From Oscheius tipulae (lineage: Eukaryota > Nematoda > Chromadorea > Rhabditida > Rhabditidae): 64,000 nucleotides of DNA. Below, piece by piece: positions 25,426 to 36,700 of this stretch. Both the position numbers and the translations under genes were made by a program. The DNA lies in the NCBI GenBank assembly GCA_037178975.1, contig JASJZH010000003.1, positions 8,184,001-8,248,000 of the forward strand. The letters are read 5' to 3'. The first letter of the stretch is position 1. Each line of letters starts with the position of its first letter. The notes beneath the pieces are model-generated. The model was not told where the DNA came from and searched no databases. It saw only the letters and a list, made by a program, of their open reading frames with translations.

Positions 25426-25710
25426 TCACAGGAGGCGTGCAATCGTGGATTGGAATAGTTCACGCTGACCAAAATTCTGCAACTTTTCAGTGGTCGGACG
25501 GCTCAGCATTTGGTCCTTATACCAACTGGAGACCTAGCGAGCCAACTTTACTGGCTGGAGAGATGTGTGGAGCTGTAAGTTTTCCATTATTGACTTAAAA
25601 ACAATATTGTTCAGATTAATGTGACCTCTGGAAATGGAACATGGGATGATGGTCCCTGCACGGCTGGGGCTATACCCTATGTTTGTGAGCAGCCGGCTAC
25701 TGTAGGATAA
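25426..25710 (+). pseudogene. C-type lectin domain fragment (C-terminal half)
   Basis: A TTCCAG acceptor precedes an exon encoding GGVQSWIGIVHADQNSATF, then WSDGSAFGPYTNWRPSEPT and GEMCGA. A short intron follows, then NGTWDDGPCTAG, YVCEQPATVG and a stop. This is the second half of a C-type lectin-like domain (WIG, the EPT region, WDD and the last two Cys). No N-terminal half or signal peptide is found upstream, where a LINE fragment and then the start of a minus-strand gene are met. It is probably a truncated copy of the neighbouring lectin gene, though a distant 5' exon cannot be excluded. Confidence 0.7.
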
Positions 25711-25924
25711 GACAATAATCTAGAGAATCATATATAAAAACGAAGCTGATAGAGAGACAGAGAGACCAAAAGACCTAAAAACAGAGTGACCGAGAGCCCG
25801 GCCAGGTTCTTTCCGAACCCCGCTTGGAATATCAACTGGGCGCAAAAAGGAGAAACGGGTATCAGTTTCTTGTCCACGGGGCCCGAGAGATCCGGTTAAA
25901 TGGCTATAGTTCTCGATCTCGCAC

Positions 25925-26616
25925 ATGCAACGGACCTACGTATGTTTTTTTTCTTCCCTTCCGGCTATTTTTGCTTGTGTGGCTACTTACACCTATGACT
26001 TTCCCGCCTACAATATTGAGAGTACGAGAGCGGCAACTACGACCTCTACCACAACCACAACCACTACCACGACTACGACAACGACTACTACTACTCCCAG
26101 TGAGTTTCAGGACAGTGAGACAGTGACAATGATTCTCACATTTTAGTGCCCTGTCCTAATGACTGGACCCAGTTCGATACCAACTGTTACATCTTCGTCG
26201 CTACTGCTGCCGATGCCCCAACTGCCCGTATGAACTGCCAAGCAGATGGTGGAGAATTGGTCTCGATCCATAGTCAAGCGGAAAATGACTTTGTCGTTGG
26301 TAGACACTCCTGAATCAAAACACAGCGTTTCAGGTCTGACCGCTGGAGTTCCAACCTGGCTAGGTGGCATGAATCCAGCTCCCCCTGTCTATGCTTTTGT
26401 GTGGTCGGATAGCTCACCCTTCGGGCCCTACGCGAATTGGAGACCAACGGAACCGACTCTAGGAGCCACAGACATGTGCATGATTGTGAGACATGAGGTG
26501 GTACTATACAATGGAAGGGATTTTAGATGAACTACAATCCGAACAACGCACAGTGGGACGACTTCCCCTGCACATTCATTTCGCCGTATATTTGTAAACA
26601 ACCAGCTGTTCTATAA
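25925..26616 (+). CDS. Secreted C-type lectin-like protein with Thr-rich linker
   Basis: The ATG at 25925 opens a signal-peptide-like segment (CFFSSLPAIFACVATYTY), then a run of more than a dozen threonines that suggests an O-glycosylated mucin-like stalk. Introns with canonical borders lie at about 26098-26144, 26300-26331 and 26486-26527. The joined exons give a complete C-type lectin-like domain: CPNDWTQFDTNCYIF, ARMNCQADGGELVSIHSQAE, PTWLGGMN, WSDSSPFGPYANWRPTEPT, then AQWDDFPC, SPYICKQPAVL and a stop at 26614. The Cys pattern is complete. The usual EPN/QPD calcium motif is replaced by EPT, so sugar binding is uncertain. Nematode genomes carry large families of such genes (clec), often secreted by intestine or epidermis and linked to immunity; that role is family knowledge. 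Confidence 0.8.
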
Positions 26617-26646
26617 AAAATATGAAGTTTACCTAACCTAATTTTA

Positions 26647-27510
26647 CAGGGTGGCCCATAATTACGTTGACAAGGTAAAAGTTCCGTGAACACAAAAATA
26701 GAGCAGAACAAGAAAATCGACCATAAACGTTTTATTCTTAACAAAAAACTGAACATAATTGTACGTTAAAGTTTAAAGCAAAGATATCGCCGTCAGCATC
26801 GACACTTACGTTTGGGGCAGGCGTCGACGATGGCACGCAGGTAGGCATCATCGAGTTCACTCCAGGCCTTTTCCAGGGATTTGTCCAGATGGGGTTTGGA
26901 TGCCTTGGACTCGAGAACGCTCCAGATTGAGTAGTCCATAGGATTGAGGTCAGGGGATGACGGTGGCCATTGATTGAAAGTGACGAAGTCCGGGAAGCTC
27001 TGCTGGCACCAGTTCTGGACGGCGTTGTGCTTGTGGGCGGGCTTGTTGGAAGCACCAATGTCTTTTCTTGAAATGTTTCTTGGTTCAAGGCAAAAGTTAA
27101 GTCCTCAGCATATCGAGATAATTGTTTCCATTGACTTTGATTCCCTGTGGAACAAAGATGAGAGGCGTCTTTCCATCTGAGGTGATTCCGGCAAAGACCA
27201 TCACACTTTTCGGATAACCAGTTCGCTGTACGGTCACATTTGGCTGAGAAATTGCGTAGACTCTATCATTTTGCTTGTTCAGAACCTGTTCGATGGTGAA
27301 CACTTTCTCATCTGTGAAGAGAATCGTCTGGTGAGCTCCATTCTTGAAACGTCTAAGCAACTCCTTGGCACGGACTTTTCTCTTGATTTTTCCAGCAACA
27401 GAAAAAAATTGGCTTCTAGTCTGCTTGTACGCTTTCATCGCTAGACGATTCTTGACAATTCGTTGCAACGAAGTTCGGGAAATCGACATCCCCTTTGACA
27501 ACCTTCACTG
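26647..27510 (-). mobile_element. Tc1/mariner-class DD37D (maT-like) element A, 5'-truncated and decayed
   Basis: The left end CAGGGTGGCCCATAATTACG at 26647 follows a TA and resembles the terminal repeat of element C. The minus strand encodes transposase pieces (ILFTDEKVFTIEQVLNKQND, RTGYPKSVMVFAGITSDGKT, FNQWPPSSPDLNPMDYSIW) closely related to element C. The frame breaks around the second catalytic site and again near the C-terminus. The N-terminal HTH region and the right terminal repeat are missing, and a lectin fragment follows about 14 bp later. Confidence 0.75.
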
Positions 27511-27523
27511 TTAGGACAGACAG

Positions 27524-27633
27524 ACCAGTAAATTTAGGCCTGACAGGAGGAGCCTTGGCCTGGATCGATATACTTCACATCGACACTAATCCTACTACTT
27601 TTTTTGGGTTGACGAGTCAGCTTTTGGCCCATA
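27524..27633 (+). pseudogene. C-type lectin domain remnant
   Basis: The sequence encodes GLTGGALAWIDILHIDTNPT, then after a +1 shift in a T7 run WVDESAFGPYT. This matches the middle of the neighbouring lectin domains (GLTAGVPTWLGG and SPFGPYANW). It is cut on the left by element A and on the right by element B, whose TA target lies inside this remnant. Confidence 0.7.
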
Positions 27634-27635
27634 TA

Positions 27636-28477
27636 CAGGGTGCGCGCCAATTACTTGCGCGGTGCGTGATAATCTTTTTCGACTGCATTTTTCACGTTTT
27701 TGCGTGTTTTATCTTTTTTATTATTTCTTACACATTTATTTTCACTGTTTATTAGTTTAGACATCATGGTTAAGTCGAATCAGGAGCGTCCTGCCGTCAT
27801 CGAGATGTTTAAGCTGGGTCATGATACGCGAGCGATCAGTCAAGTACTTCAAATGTCACAGAGAACAGTCCAAGAAGCGATCAAACGGTTCAAGGAGCTT
27901 GGAAACGTATCTGACCGTCGTGGAAGAGGAAGAAAATGCACTGTGATCGTTCCCAGTGCCATTAAAAAAGTTCGGGAGAAACTGCGACGAAAGGTCACCG
28001 CTCAATGAGACAGATGGCCAAGGAGATGAAAATCGGTGCTACCTTTGTCCGAACCATTGTCAAAAAGCGCTGAATATGAAGTCTTATTGACAAAAACAAG
28101 CTCACTTGCTTACGGAAAGAATTATGAACATACTAGTGGAGAGAAGCAAGAAGTTGCTTGCGCGTTTCAGGAATGACACGCACCTGCACATTCTCTTTAG
28201 TGATGAGAAGCTCTTCAGCATTGAGCCTGTTCTCAACCGTCAAAATAATCGAGTAATTGCCGGAAACAAGAAGCAAGCTGTTGCCAAAGGAAAAATCGTC
28301 TGAAGAAGTGCCCATCCAGCTTCACTCATGGGTCGGGGAGCCATCACATCGGATGAGAAAAGTCCTTTGGTATTCATCGATGGTGGTCAAAATCAATCAA
28401 GATGTGTACAAGAAGTTCTTTTTTTCCTACACTGCAATTTCTTATTTATCCGCTCTATCAAGTCTATAATTATCGTC
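27636..28477 (+). mobile_element. DD37D (maT-like) element B, degenerate, 3'-truncated
   Basis: It starts CAGGGTGCGCGCCAATTACTTGCGC after a TA at 27634-27635. The plus-strand start at 27766 encodes an HTH transposase N-terminus (MVKSNQERPAVIEMFKLGHD, then RGRGRKC). Frameshifts follow after KKVREKLRRK and near 28070, and a stop at about 28300. Later pieces include ILFSDEKLFSIEPVLNRQNN and MGRGAITSDEKSPLVFIDGG. The C-terminal catalytic region is missing, and the element stops where element C begins. Confidence 0.75.
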
Positions 28478-28479
28478 TA

Positions 28480-28506
28480 CAGGGTGCGGCATAATTACGG
28501 TAACAA
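28480..28506 (+). repeat. Left terminal inverted repeat of element C
   Basis: Starts CAGGGTGCGGCATAATTACG. The outer 27 bases match the right end in reverse complement. Confidence 0.9.
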
Positions 28507-29707
28507 AGTATTTGCTACGTAAAAACACGAGTCGAGCATAACAAGAAAAACGATCATATAGGTTTTATTTGCTATAAAAAACTAAACAAAATGACATGTT
28601 AACATTCAAAGAGGTCGCCATCAGCGTCGATACAGGCTTGAAGTCTCTTGGTGAAGGCGTCGACTGTGGCGCCCAGGTACGCAACATCTAACTCATTCCA
28701 TGCCTTCTCCAGTGCTCTCTTCAGGGAGTCGATGTTCTTGTGTGGCTTTGAGCAGGCTTTAGCTTCGAGAACACTCCAGACAGAGTAATCCAGCGGATTG
28801 AGATCCGGAGACGAAGGGGGCCATTGGTTAAAGTCGATGAAGTCTGGGAAGTTCTGCCTGCACCATGCTTGAACGGAATAATGCTTGTGAGCTGGAGCTC
28901 CGTTTTGTTGAAAGCAGAAGTGCTTGTTTCCAAAGTCTTTTTGCCCAGGGCATAAGTTGGCTCTTCAGCATGTCGAGATAATTGTTGCCGTTGATCTTGA
29001 TTCCTTGAGGAACGAAAATGAGAGGAGACTTTCCGTCAGAAGTGATACCGGCAAAAACCATGACACTTTTTGGGTAGCCGGTTCGTTGTATGGTCACTTT
29101 TGGCTTCGAACTGGAGTAGATTCGGTCATTCTGCTTATTCAAGAACTGCTCCACGGTGAATAATTTTTCATCAGTGAACAGGAGCGTCGAAAACGTCTCA
29201 GCAACTCGGTGGCTCGATCCTTTCTCTTTGCTTTGGCTGCTAGTGAGAGATATTGGCCCTTGGTTTGCTTGTAACACTTCTTCTTTTCAACGATTCTACC
29301 CATCGAGCGTCCCGAAATTCCTATGTCTTTCGCCATTTTGCGTACCGAACGGGCCGGGTTCTTTTGAAGACGATCGCGCACTTTCTTGATATTGGCTGTA
29401 GTCGTTACAGAAATTGGTCTTCCACGTCCACAACGATCGGCCAGACTTCCCAGCTCCTTGAACCGTGCTAGAGTGGTGGAGACTAGCTTGCGGGACACGT
29501 TGAGCCGTCTGGAGATCTCGGACGCTCGAATGCCATCTCGATGAAGGTGAACGATTGATGCACGATGAGGTGACGGTTTGGTTATGCTAAAAACTGAGAC
29601 ATGTTTGGTGTTAAATACTAGAGAACATAAATGACTGTTGAGAGAAAAGCAGAAAAAACTAAAATGAATTTATAAATTCTTAAAAAATGAATTTCCGCGC
29701 GCGCATG

Positions 29708-29734
29708 TTGTTACCGTAATTATGCCGCACCCTG
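29708..29734 (-). repeat. Right terminal inverted repeat of element C
   Basis: Perfect 27-bp inverted match to 28480-28506, followed by the TA target duplication. Confidence 0.9.
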
Positions 29735-29736
29735 TA

Positions 29737-30250
29737 GAGCGTTTCTGAGAGTAGACCATTCCATATTCGAGTTTCTCCACCATGTAGAACCAGCTAACGC
29801 TGTGTTGTTCATCCGACAGCCTTTTGTCCTCCGGGTCTTCTTTTTCCGTCCCTCGAATACTACTCTGTGATCTTCTTTGCCCATCTGCTCGGTTCCATGT
29901 TTGTATTTCTTTCGGTCCAGCTGAGTTTCTTATTAACCGCCATCTTCTTCGAGTCATTCAATTTGGATGTACGTCTCAGTCGTTGATTTGTCCATCGGTC
30001 TAATATCGAGATGCTCTAACTTGTGTTGCGCGACCATTAAAGATTTCCTACCAGATTCGCGAAGCACCCAGGATTCAGCCCCGAATAGAACAATAGATGT
30101 CACAACTGCTTCGAAGAGGTGTCTTCTCTTGCTCAGAGCGATAGTGCGCTTGCATAGCAGCTTTCTATTTTCGTTGAACTTCCAATAACCTAATCCAATC
30201 CGTCGTTTCACATCTGCATCATCGGCAATTTTCGATCCCATAAAGGGGAA
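29737..30250 (-). mobile_element. LINE (RTE-like) 3' fragment, copy 2
   Basis: Minus-strand sequence encodes ADVKRRIGLGYWKFNENRKL, SKRRHLFEAVVTSIVLFGAE and SWVLRESGRKS, the post-RT region of a non-LTR retrotransposon. It is homologous to copy 1 at 25013-25413 but extends further 5'. It lies directly against the right TA of element C. Frame changes (near 30010 and 29950) show it is dead. Confidence 0.75.
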
Positions 30251-30345
30251 GGTACCCACAAACTTGACAAAAGTATATTATTGCATAAATGTCACAGACA
30301 CTGCCAATAAAAGGTATCACTGGGCCGAGAAGATCATTGGGAAGG

Positions 30346-32892
30346 CTACTTCGAGTAAGGGGTCTCGCCACTGGCTTGGACTGTCTGAAATTTTGATTTC
30401 TTGATGTCTAACACAATCTCTGTCTCTTAGTCTCTCTAGCTGAATCACTCACCGCCGCAAGTCTCGACTGTAATTCTGCCAAGAGGGGAAGGGTCCCGGG
30501 ATCATTAGCTACAAGATAGCTTCGGATCAAATCAACAGCATAGGCCAGCTCAACATTTGGAATGTGAGTGGAGACGCTCCGGAGAAGACTCTCCAAAAAG
30601 GCTGGCTCTTCACCATTCTGGCTTGCGGAGGCTGTCGGTTCATCTGTCTCATCTAAAGACTCAGCTTTGATAAGCCCGGAGAACAGGTCAAGAGGTCCCA
30701 AATCCAGTGGTCCCGTGGATTTGATGGTGATGCTACCCGTAGCTTCTGCTTCTAGATACTAGCTTTTGAAAAACAGGAAACTATTCATACCTTGATCCCC
30801 GTCACACACATTATCAACATGTTCGTATTTCGTCATGAGATCATCCCGAATCGCTTCGAGCTCCAGTTTTGGGTCACCGTCCTCATCATCGTAAGTTCCT
30901 GGTTCGCCGGTCATCTCGTTGAAGTCCATGTTATGTCGCTTCTTGAGCTTGTCCAGCCAGCCTTCGGAGGCCTTAAAGTCGGGTAAACCTGAAATTGAGC
31001 GGTCAAAGTAGACAATGACGATGACAGAGAGACAGAGAAAGAGAGTACTCACCAATCTGATGTCCAATCCAGAGAGCGTACTTCTTGACGAGTTTCCCAT
31101 TGAGCTTGATTCCTCGCGTAGCGCATTCCTTGAACAGACACCAAACGATGGCATTCAATCCGTAGGTCGATCTTCTGACCTTCGGTGACAGTTTGGCTGC
31201 ATTCTCCTGTTGTTCAGTAGTCTTCCCAGACGACTCGTTCTCAAAAGTCCTCTCAACGAGAATCCTGGTCATGTTTCTCAGAACCTTCTGTTTCGTGAGA
31301 AGGATGGAGTCGATGAGGTTCTCACTGACACCGAAGTTGTTTGCCACAGCTTCGGGAAGGCATTCGGTGTCTATTTGAACAATGGCGAGGAGCTGTTCAA
31401 GAGGAGAGAGCTCTTTTGAAGGCAGGTTGGAGAAGGATGGGATGAGACATTGGTATTTGTACTGAAATTTTGATCTCACTTTTACAAAAAAAAACGTTGA
31501 AAATCCCGCTGTCAACTCACGTTCTCATCGCAAATCCGATTGACCCCTTGTCTCGTGTTCAAGAACTGGTGCCAAAGAGCCGGACGAAAGGCAACGAAAG
31601 GAGGATGTAGTGGTGAAATCTCGATTGGATTTTCTAAAACAATGCAAAATAGTAACTGAATTTAAAGCAGACTCACCTTCAGTAGCCATCTCGGTAGAAC
31701 CGTCAACGTTGAGAAAAGTGGCGAAAATCCTGTAGTGAACCATGAGGTTGACAATCGAGAAGACGTCTGAACAAAGAGGGTGACTCTGTCTCTCTGCCTA
31801 CTCACCTTTCAGCTCCTTCATCCTCTTGTCATCTTTGACTACAATTCCATTATGGTAGAGCAGTTCATAGAGACTCAGTTGCACAATCTTGCCATTAATT
31901 CGAAACGGAACCCGCTTCTTCATCGGAACCATTATGGAGTCCTTGCTACTGAAGAGACCACTAAAAAAAAATTCGCTAGACTTGAAATTATGTAGTTCTT
32001 ACTTGAAAAACGAGTACTTGATACCGTTGACATTGTTCCATCGAGAGCGCCCACTCTCCACGTCATAGAACCAAAAAGGCTGCAGCTCGTAGTTTGGAAG
32101 CGCTTCTAAATCGCTAGCCGGAGGAGACTGACTTTCTTCATTATAGTTAAGCATATCTTCGATGTTGAACTCTGCTCGGGGTCTCTCTGAAAGGACCAGT
32201 GTTTGATGAGATACCACTGTTTATTAATTCCTGTTGCACCTCCCATACATGGTAAAAAAAGATTGAATGACTCGATTGCAGACAGTGAATGAGAGCCATG
32301 CGCTCCCGACAGTGCAGTGGGCGGCAAGTTACCGTTTTTCTAGTCATTTTCCGGTCCAAGGAAAAATGCTTCTGTATAGGGATGTTCTATGAAGTTATGC
32401 AGAAATTCCATATCTACAACTTCACAAGACAGTCTAAAGCGGTAAATTAGAATCCTCGTCCCGAAAACTAGGCTGAGGGTTGCCCGCCAGAGATTCTGCA
32501 TTGCCACTATTTCCTCCCCATTTTTCTGGTTTTATTCTCGTTTTTTCCGACTTGCTATGTTCTGCAAAGTTGTAGTCCTAATCAAAATCTATAACTAGTC
32601 AATACATCACAATCCTTAAAAACGTCAACTTCTATCTCAAAATGATACTAAAAGTAGCGCGCCAGGAGAAGAAACTCACTTGCACTCCACCTTCTCTCGA
32701 TCAGTTCCGTCCCGGACCTTCTCGGCAGGCGGACTTTGTAGTTGGTAAAGCGTTGAGCCAGAGCTTCCTTGACCGTCAATCCTTCGGTCACTGCAGGAGC
32801 TTTGCTGACATACTGAAATTTGTGGATACTTGGAGAAGTATAACGAGGAAACTGACCACCACTGGACGCATACCAGTCTTTTCCTCAGTCAT
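30346..32892 (-). CDS. CENP-B-type HTH domain protein (probable nuclear DNA-binding protein)
   Basis: The ATG is at 32892, 14 bp after a TTTCCAG site near 32907 that could be a trans-splice acceptor. Exons join in frame at about 32826, 32190, 31953, 31767, 31673, 31460, 31050 and 30990, and on to a last exon encoding TVQASGETPYSK with the stop at 30346-30348. Recognisable: ASEGWLDKLKKRHNMDFNEM near 30.93 kb, the signature of CENP-B/Tc5-type HTH domains (G.KAS.GWL..F..RHN). The preceding exon (KVRRSTYGLNAIVWCLFKEC, then GIKLNGKLVKKYALWIGHQI) looks like the companion HTH half. Upstream are unrecognised conserved-looking segments (LQPFWFYDVESGRSRW, KKRVPFRINGKIVQLSLYEL); downstream is an acidic tail. 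No catalytic DDE domain was found. Probably a transcription factor or chromatin protein of transposase origin; the function is not known to me. Confidence 0.7.
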
Positions 32893-32909
32893 GGCTGGTT
32901 TTCTGGAAA

Positions 32910-33535
32910 TTTTCTGGTGATGAGAAGAGAAGGAAGTTCAGAGGAGGAATTGTAGACATCCAAACACGTAAAATAATTGCAAGCTTTTGGTAGAAAAGCA
33001 TTTTCGACCTCGATTCCCCTATCGATTTCGGCAGTGGGACCACCGGGAGAGAGGACAAATTTTTTTCTCCCACCAATAAAATGCCAAAAATCCTTCTTGT
33101 ACGATAAGATGCGGAGGTTTAGATTATAAAATAGAGTCTAGACAGAAAGGCAGGGCATGGGAGACTCTCTCTGGGTGTGTGGAATGAAGGCGGCATGGTC
33201 AGTCGCGTCTCTCTCTCTCTGTCTCTGCTCGTCTAGCGCGCTCTCCCTCTCCCTTGTCCCTCTATCTTGTCTAACCGTCTGTCCTCTCCTCTCTCTGCTC
33301 TCTGTCTAGGCAGAGTCACGTCGTCTGACAGGGGTTAGAGAGGCAGAGCGGGGAGAACACGCAGTAGATAGCCTCTTCCTTTGTCAATGACGGAAACACA
33401 CGAGGCTGGGGGAGGCAGCTGTACGGCTCTCCTTTGTCCGGGAGATTAGATTGAGTGAGGGACAGGGAGACATAGAGACAGAAACAGAGACTATGAATGC
33501 TTCCGAAGATTCTGAACATCCGAATTTCAAATAAA
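32910..33535. other. Intergenic, pyrimidine-rich (CT)n tract
   Basis: Non-coding region between the HTH-protein start and the cadherin polyadenylation signal. Positions 33205-33310 are almost pure C/T with repeated CTCTCTGTCTCTG units. On the minus strand this is a GAGA-type tract about 300-400 bp upstream of the HTH gene, which could act in its promoter (inference). Confidence 0.6.
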
Positions 33536-33541
33536 TTTATT
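33536..33541 (-). terminator. Polyadenylation signal of the Fat-like cadherin gene
   Basis: AATAAA on the minus strand, about 250 nt after the cadherin stop codon and in AT-rich sequence. It is the best candidate for the 3' end of that gene. Confidence 0.55.
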
Positions 33542-33789
33542 CATAAAATGCACAAGTTGTAGCTATATTGTACACGACCCGTGTGAAATATTTAAAAAAT
33601 CGGAACAATACTGCGCGGAATGGCTCTCTACAAAAATCACTGGGTAAATTCGAGTTTGGGAAGGGTTAAAAGCGCAATACCGTCATGCCCGTAACGCAAA
33701 AGGAGGTCATTAATTGTTTAGAATACAAATTAGGAGCCTGAGAGAAAAATTCCCGTAATTTGAATGAAGTAAGGCTATTAGAGAAGTTA

Positions 33790-36700
33790 TTAGAGAGACT
33801 CCTCTGCTTCACTGTCGTCGATGTCGCAGATCGGAGCCGTCTTCTTTTCTTTGGTGGTGTCATAGGTCTCGTCATAGAGCCTGTTGTCCTCGAAAAGATT
33901 CCGATGTGGTGGTAACGGAACTGTGTTTGGACTGTCACTGCCGAGTCGTTCTTCAGCCGATAGAAGTGGTCGTCGCTGAGAGTCGGCGCTGTCAGTGGCC
34001 TTTCGGACTGGAGCTTTCATTGTCATGTAGTCATCGTCACAGGCTATTCTGAAAAACTTTTATTGTGCTGTATAAGACATTAAAATTTGACCACCTCCCT
34101 ATATTCTGATTCAGCGCGTCTCGCTCGTACTGTCTCGGCACTTACGGCACATAACAACCGGTGCGTCACTACTATCATGTGTTTCACAGACAGAGCAGAT
34201 CAAGGACTACAACTTTGCAGAACATTCCCAAACAAAATGTCGCGACTAATTTTACTGTTGTGGACCATATTTTTCACAGAACTAGGTCGGGGCATTAGAA
34301 TGTTCATAACTTACGGGCTCAAGACCGTATCTCCAACGTGGACTCGCCCTGTCAGAGCTTCCAGTCTGTAAATCACCAGTTATGAATGTTCAAATACTTA
34401 AACCTACTTGAATCTCTCCTTCCTAACTGCTTCACCAATGTCATCGTCTTCCCATCGTCTTTCTGGCTCATCAATCGTAGTAGGAAGACATTGGATCGAG
34501 TCGCCTAGCGGATATCTGTCCTGGTTTAACTTTTCCAACGACTCTTTGGCTCTTCGGTCACGTCTGTCAGCTCTGGACACACGACTGGGACCACTGCCGC
34601 TGCTTGAGGACTCGTCGTCCAGGCGGACACCAATTCGGCGAAGCGCTTCCAGTTGTTTGGAGTCGTAGGTTCCCATCTGAAGACAGAATATTAGTCACGG
34701 TCATTGGTACTCTCCTACCTTGTCAACATCCGTCGCAGCACTACCATAATCATGGCTACCCTTCTTCCAGAGTGCTTTTCCTGATCCGACCAAAGACGGG
34801 GATCGGGAGTCGCCTCTCGCGAACCGTTCCATCGGTCTCACTGTCACTGTCGGTAGTCCGGTCAGTTGAGCCTGTTCCAAGTTGCTCAGTTTGTTTCCTC
34901 TGAATCCTCTTGGCGGCAAGGGAGGTGGTACAGAGGAAGGAGCCGAAGCCAGGTGGGGATTAACCATGTGAGGAACTGAGACGTGTTCTCCGTACTTGGG
35001 GTCGCGTCTGAAATTTCTGATTGTTCTAGGTTCTAGTCTTCGTATGTCTTTCTGTCGTTCTGTCTCTCTGTAGCCCTGTTTATCTGTCTCTAACCCACTT
35101 CATTCTCCTCATACAGTGACAGAGCAGGATCAGAATCAGTGAACAGATGAGGATCAGAACGATGACTACTCCAATCACTACCCATTCGCTCGTCTGAATC
35201 TTTCCGAAATAGTTGTTGATTGTTTCTAAAATTTTAACTGTCAATCTTTTGGGATGCACCCATACCATCGCAGCGGTTCGTTGTCAAACCATGAGTACAG
35301 TTACAAATATAGCCAGCATTAGTCATGGACTGTCTCGGAATCGTGATGCATTCACCAGTACCACAAGGGTTTCCCTCACAGACATTGTTATCTTCCGAAT
35401 CTGTATTCGAATTGGCTTAGATTAAAATTTTTGCCTAACCAGTATTGAAGATGTTCCGACTCGAGCAATGTTTGCCAGTAAAGCCGTTCGGACACTTGCA
35501 CATGTATTCGCCGTTCTGAAAAGAGTGGGATTACCAGGTGAAAGATGGAAGCTGGAGGGGCCCGGGAACCAAGTCTTTGTGAAATTGGACACTTTTTGCA
35601 CAAGGGTCTTCGACTTCCAAACTTCTGCTATTTCAAAAATCTCACACCTGCTCTATTTTAAATCAAACTATCAATAGCTGTTTAGACTCCCAGCTAAAAA
35701 AAATCTCCCAAGTCACAGGCCCAATTGTTTACCTGTGTATGGAAAGGAATGCACTGGATTCCAGGTGGACACGGATTACTTCCACAGGGATCTCGGTCAA
35801 TCTCGCAGTGAGTTCCTTCGTATCTTGACGGACATAGGCAAGTGTAGCTCTTCCCGATCGCATGGCATGTAGCTCCATTCTTGCATGGGACATCACTGCA
35901 TGGGTTGGACATGATGGCTCGGCAGCTTGAAGCGGCGTTCTGCAGACGGAGTCCCTGCCTCGTCTTGGCCAGACTTCTGCCATCCAGGGCGATCTGTCGG
36001 AAGCAGGCAATCACACCATCCTTGACTAGGAAAGACGAAGCGTTGGGTCGTTGTACCAGTGCTCCAAACGTCAGAATCTGCCCAGCGGATCGTAGATTAA
36101 GAACATCGGCTCCAGCAGGACTCCATGCCTCTTCTGTCTCTTTATCGTTGATATTAAGACGAGTTCTTCTGCCTCGACGACTGATCCGAATTCGATGCCA
36201 TTGACCGTCAGCGACCATGAGTTTGGATTTGACCACGCCTTCTCCAGAGCCAGCATCCCATCGATATTCCAGATGACCGGAATGGACCTCCAGAGAATGG
36301 AAGTCGCGGTTTCCTTTGCCTGTAAATTTGAACTAGCCTTTATCTCAGTCGGTTCTTACCTCCGAAGATGACTCCCTCGGAAGAGACCAGTCGAAGCTCA
36401 ATGTCCAGGTCCATCCTTGTCTCCACATCATTACTGATCAACAGCTCGAAGAATCCATTTCCACTGACAGAGATCTCAGCCTCTTCCAGACATCGTCCTT
36501 CGTTCTTACAAGCAGGTTCAGAACACATGTCCCCAGTTGTTCCAGGCGGACAGATGCATTCGAAGCCCATAGCAGAGTCAACGTCCGGAGCACACATCTC
36601 GTGTTGGGCACAGGGCGATCGAGAGCAGGGATTGGCAGTCACATCGCATCGTGCACCAGCGAATCCCTCAGGGCAAGAACATTCAGCGTAGCGAGAATGG

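Larger units (their letters stand above)
28480..29734 (-). mobile_element. DD37D (maT-like) element C, full length with both terminal repeats, transposase dead
   Basis: 1,255 bp flanked by TA on both sides (28478-28479 and 29735-29736). The minus-strand transposase has an HTH N-terminus (ASEISRRLNVSRKLVSTTLA, then RCGRGRP), LLFTDEKLFTVEQFLNKQND, and SSPDLNPLDYSVW near the C-terminus. The second catalytic residue is Asn, in FQQNGAPAH where the family has Asp. There are 37 residues between it and the final Asp, the DD37D spacing of maT elements. Two frame changes (near 29180 and 28900) confirm it is inactive. Confidence 0.85.

Noticed and set aside
26040-26098. ACN triplet run as a CRISPR-like or microsatellite repeat
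   Set aside because: It is the coding Thr linker of the lectin gene with mixed Thr codons; no spacers or repeats of CRISPR type exist in the window.
28480-29734. Calling element C an active transposon
   Set aside because: The terminal repeats are intact, but the transposase has frame changes and Asn at a catalytic position.
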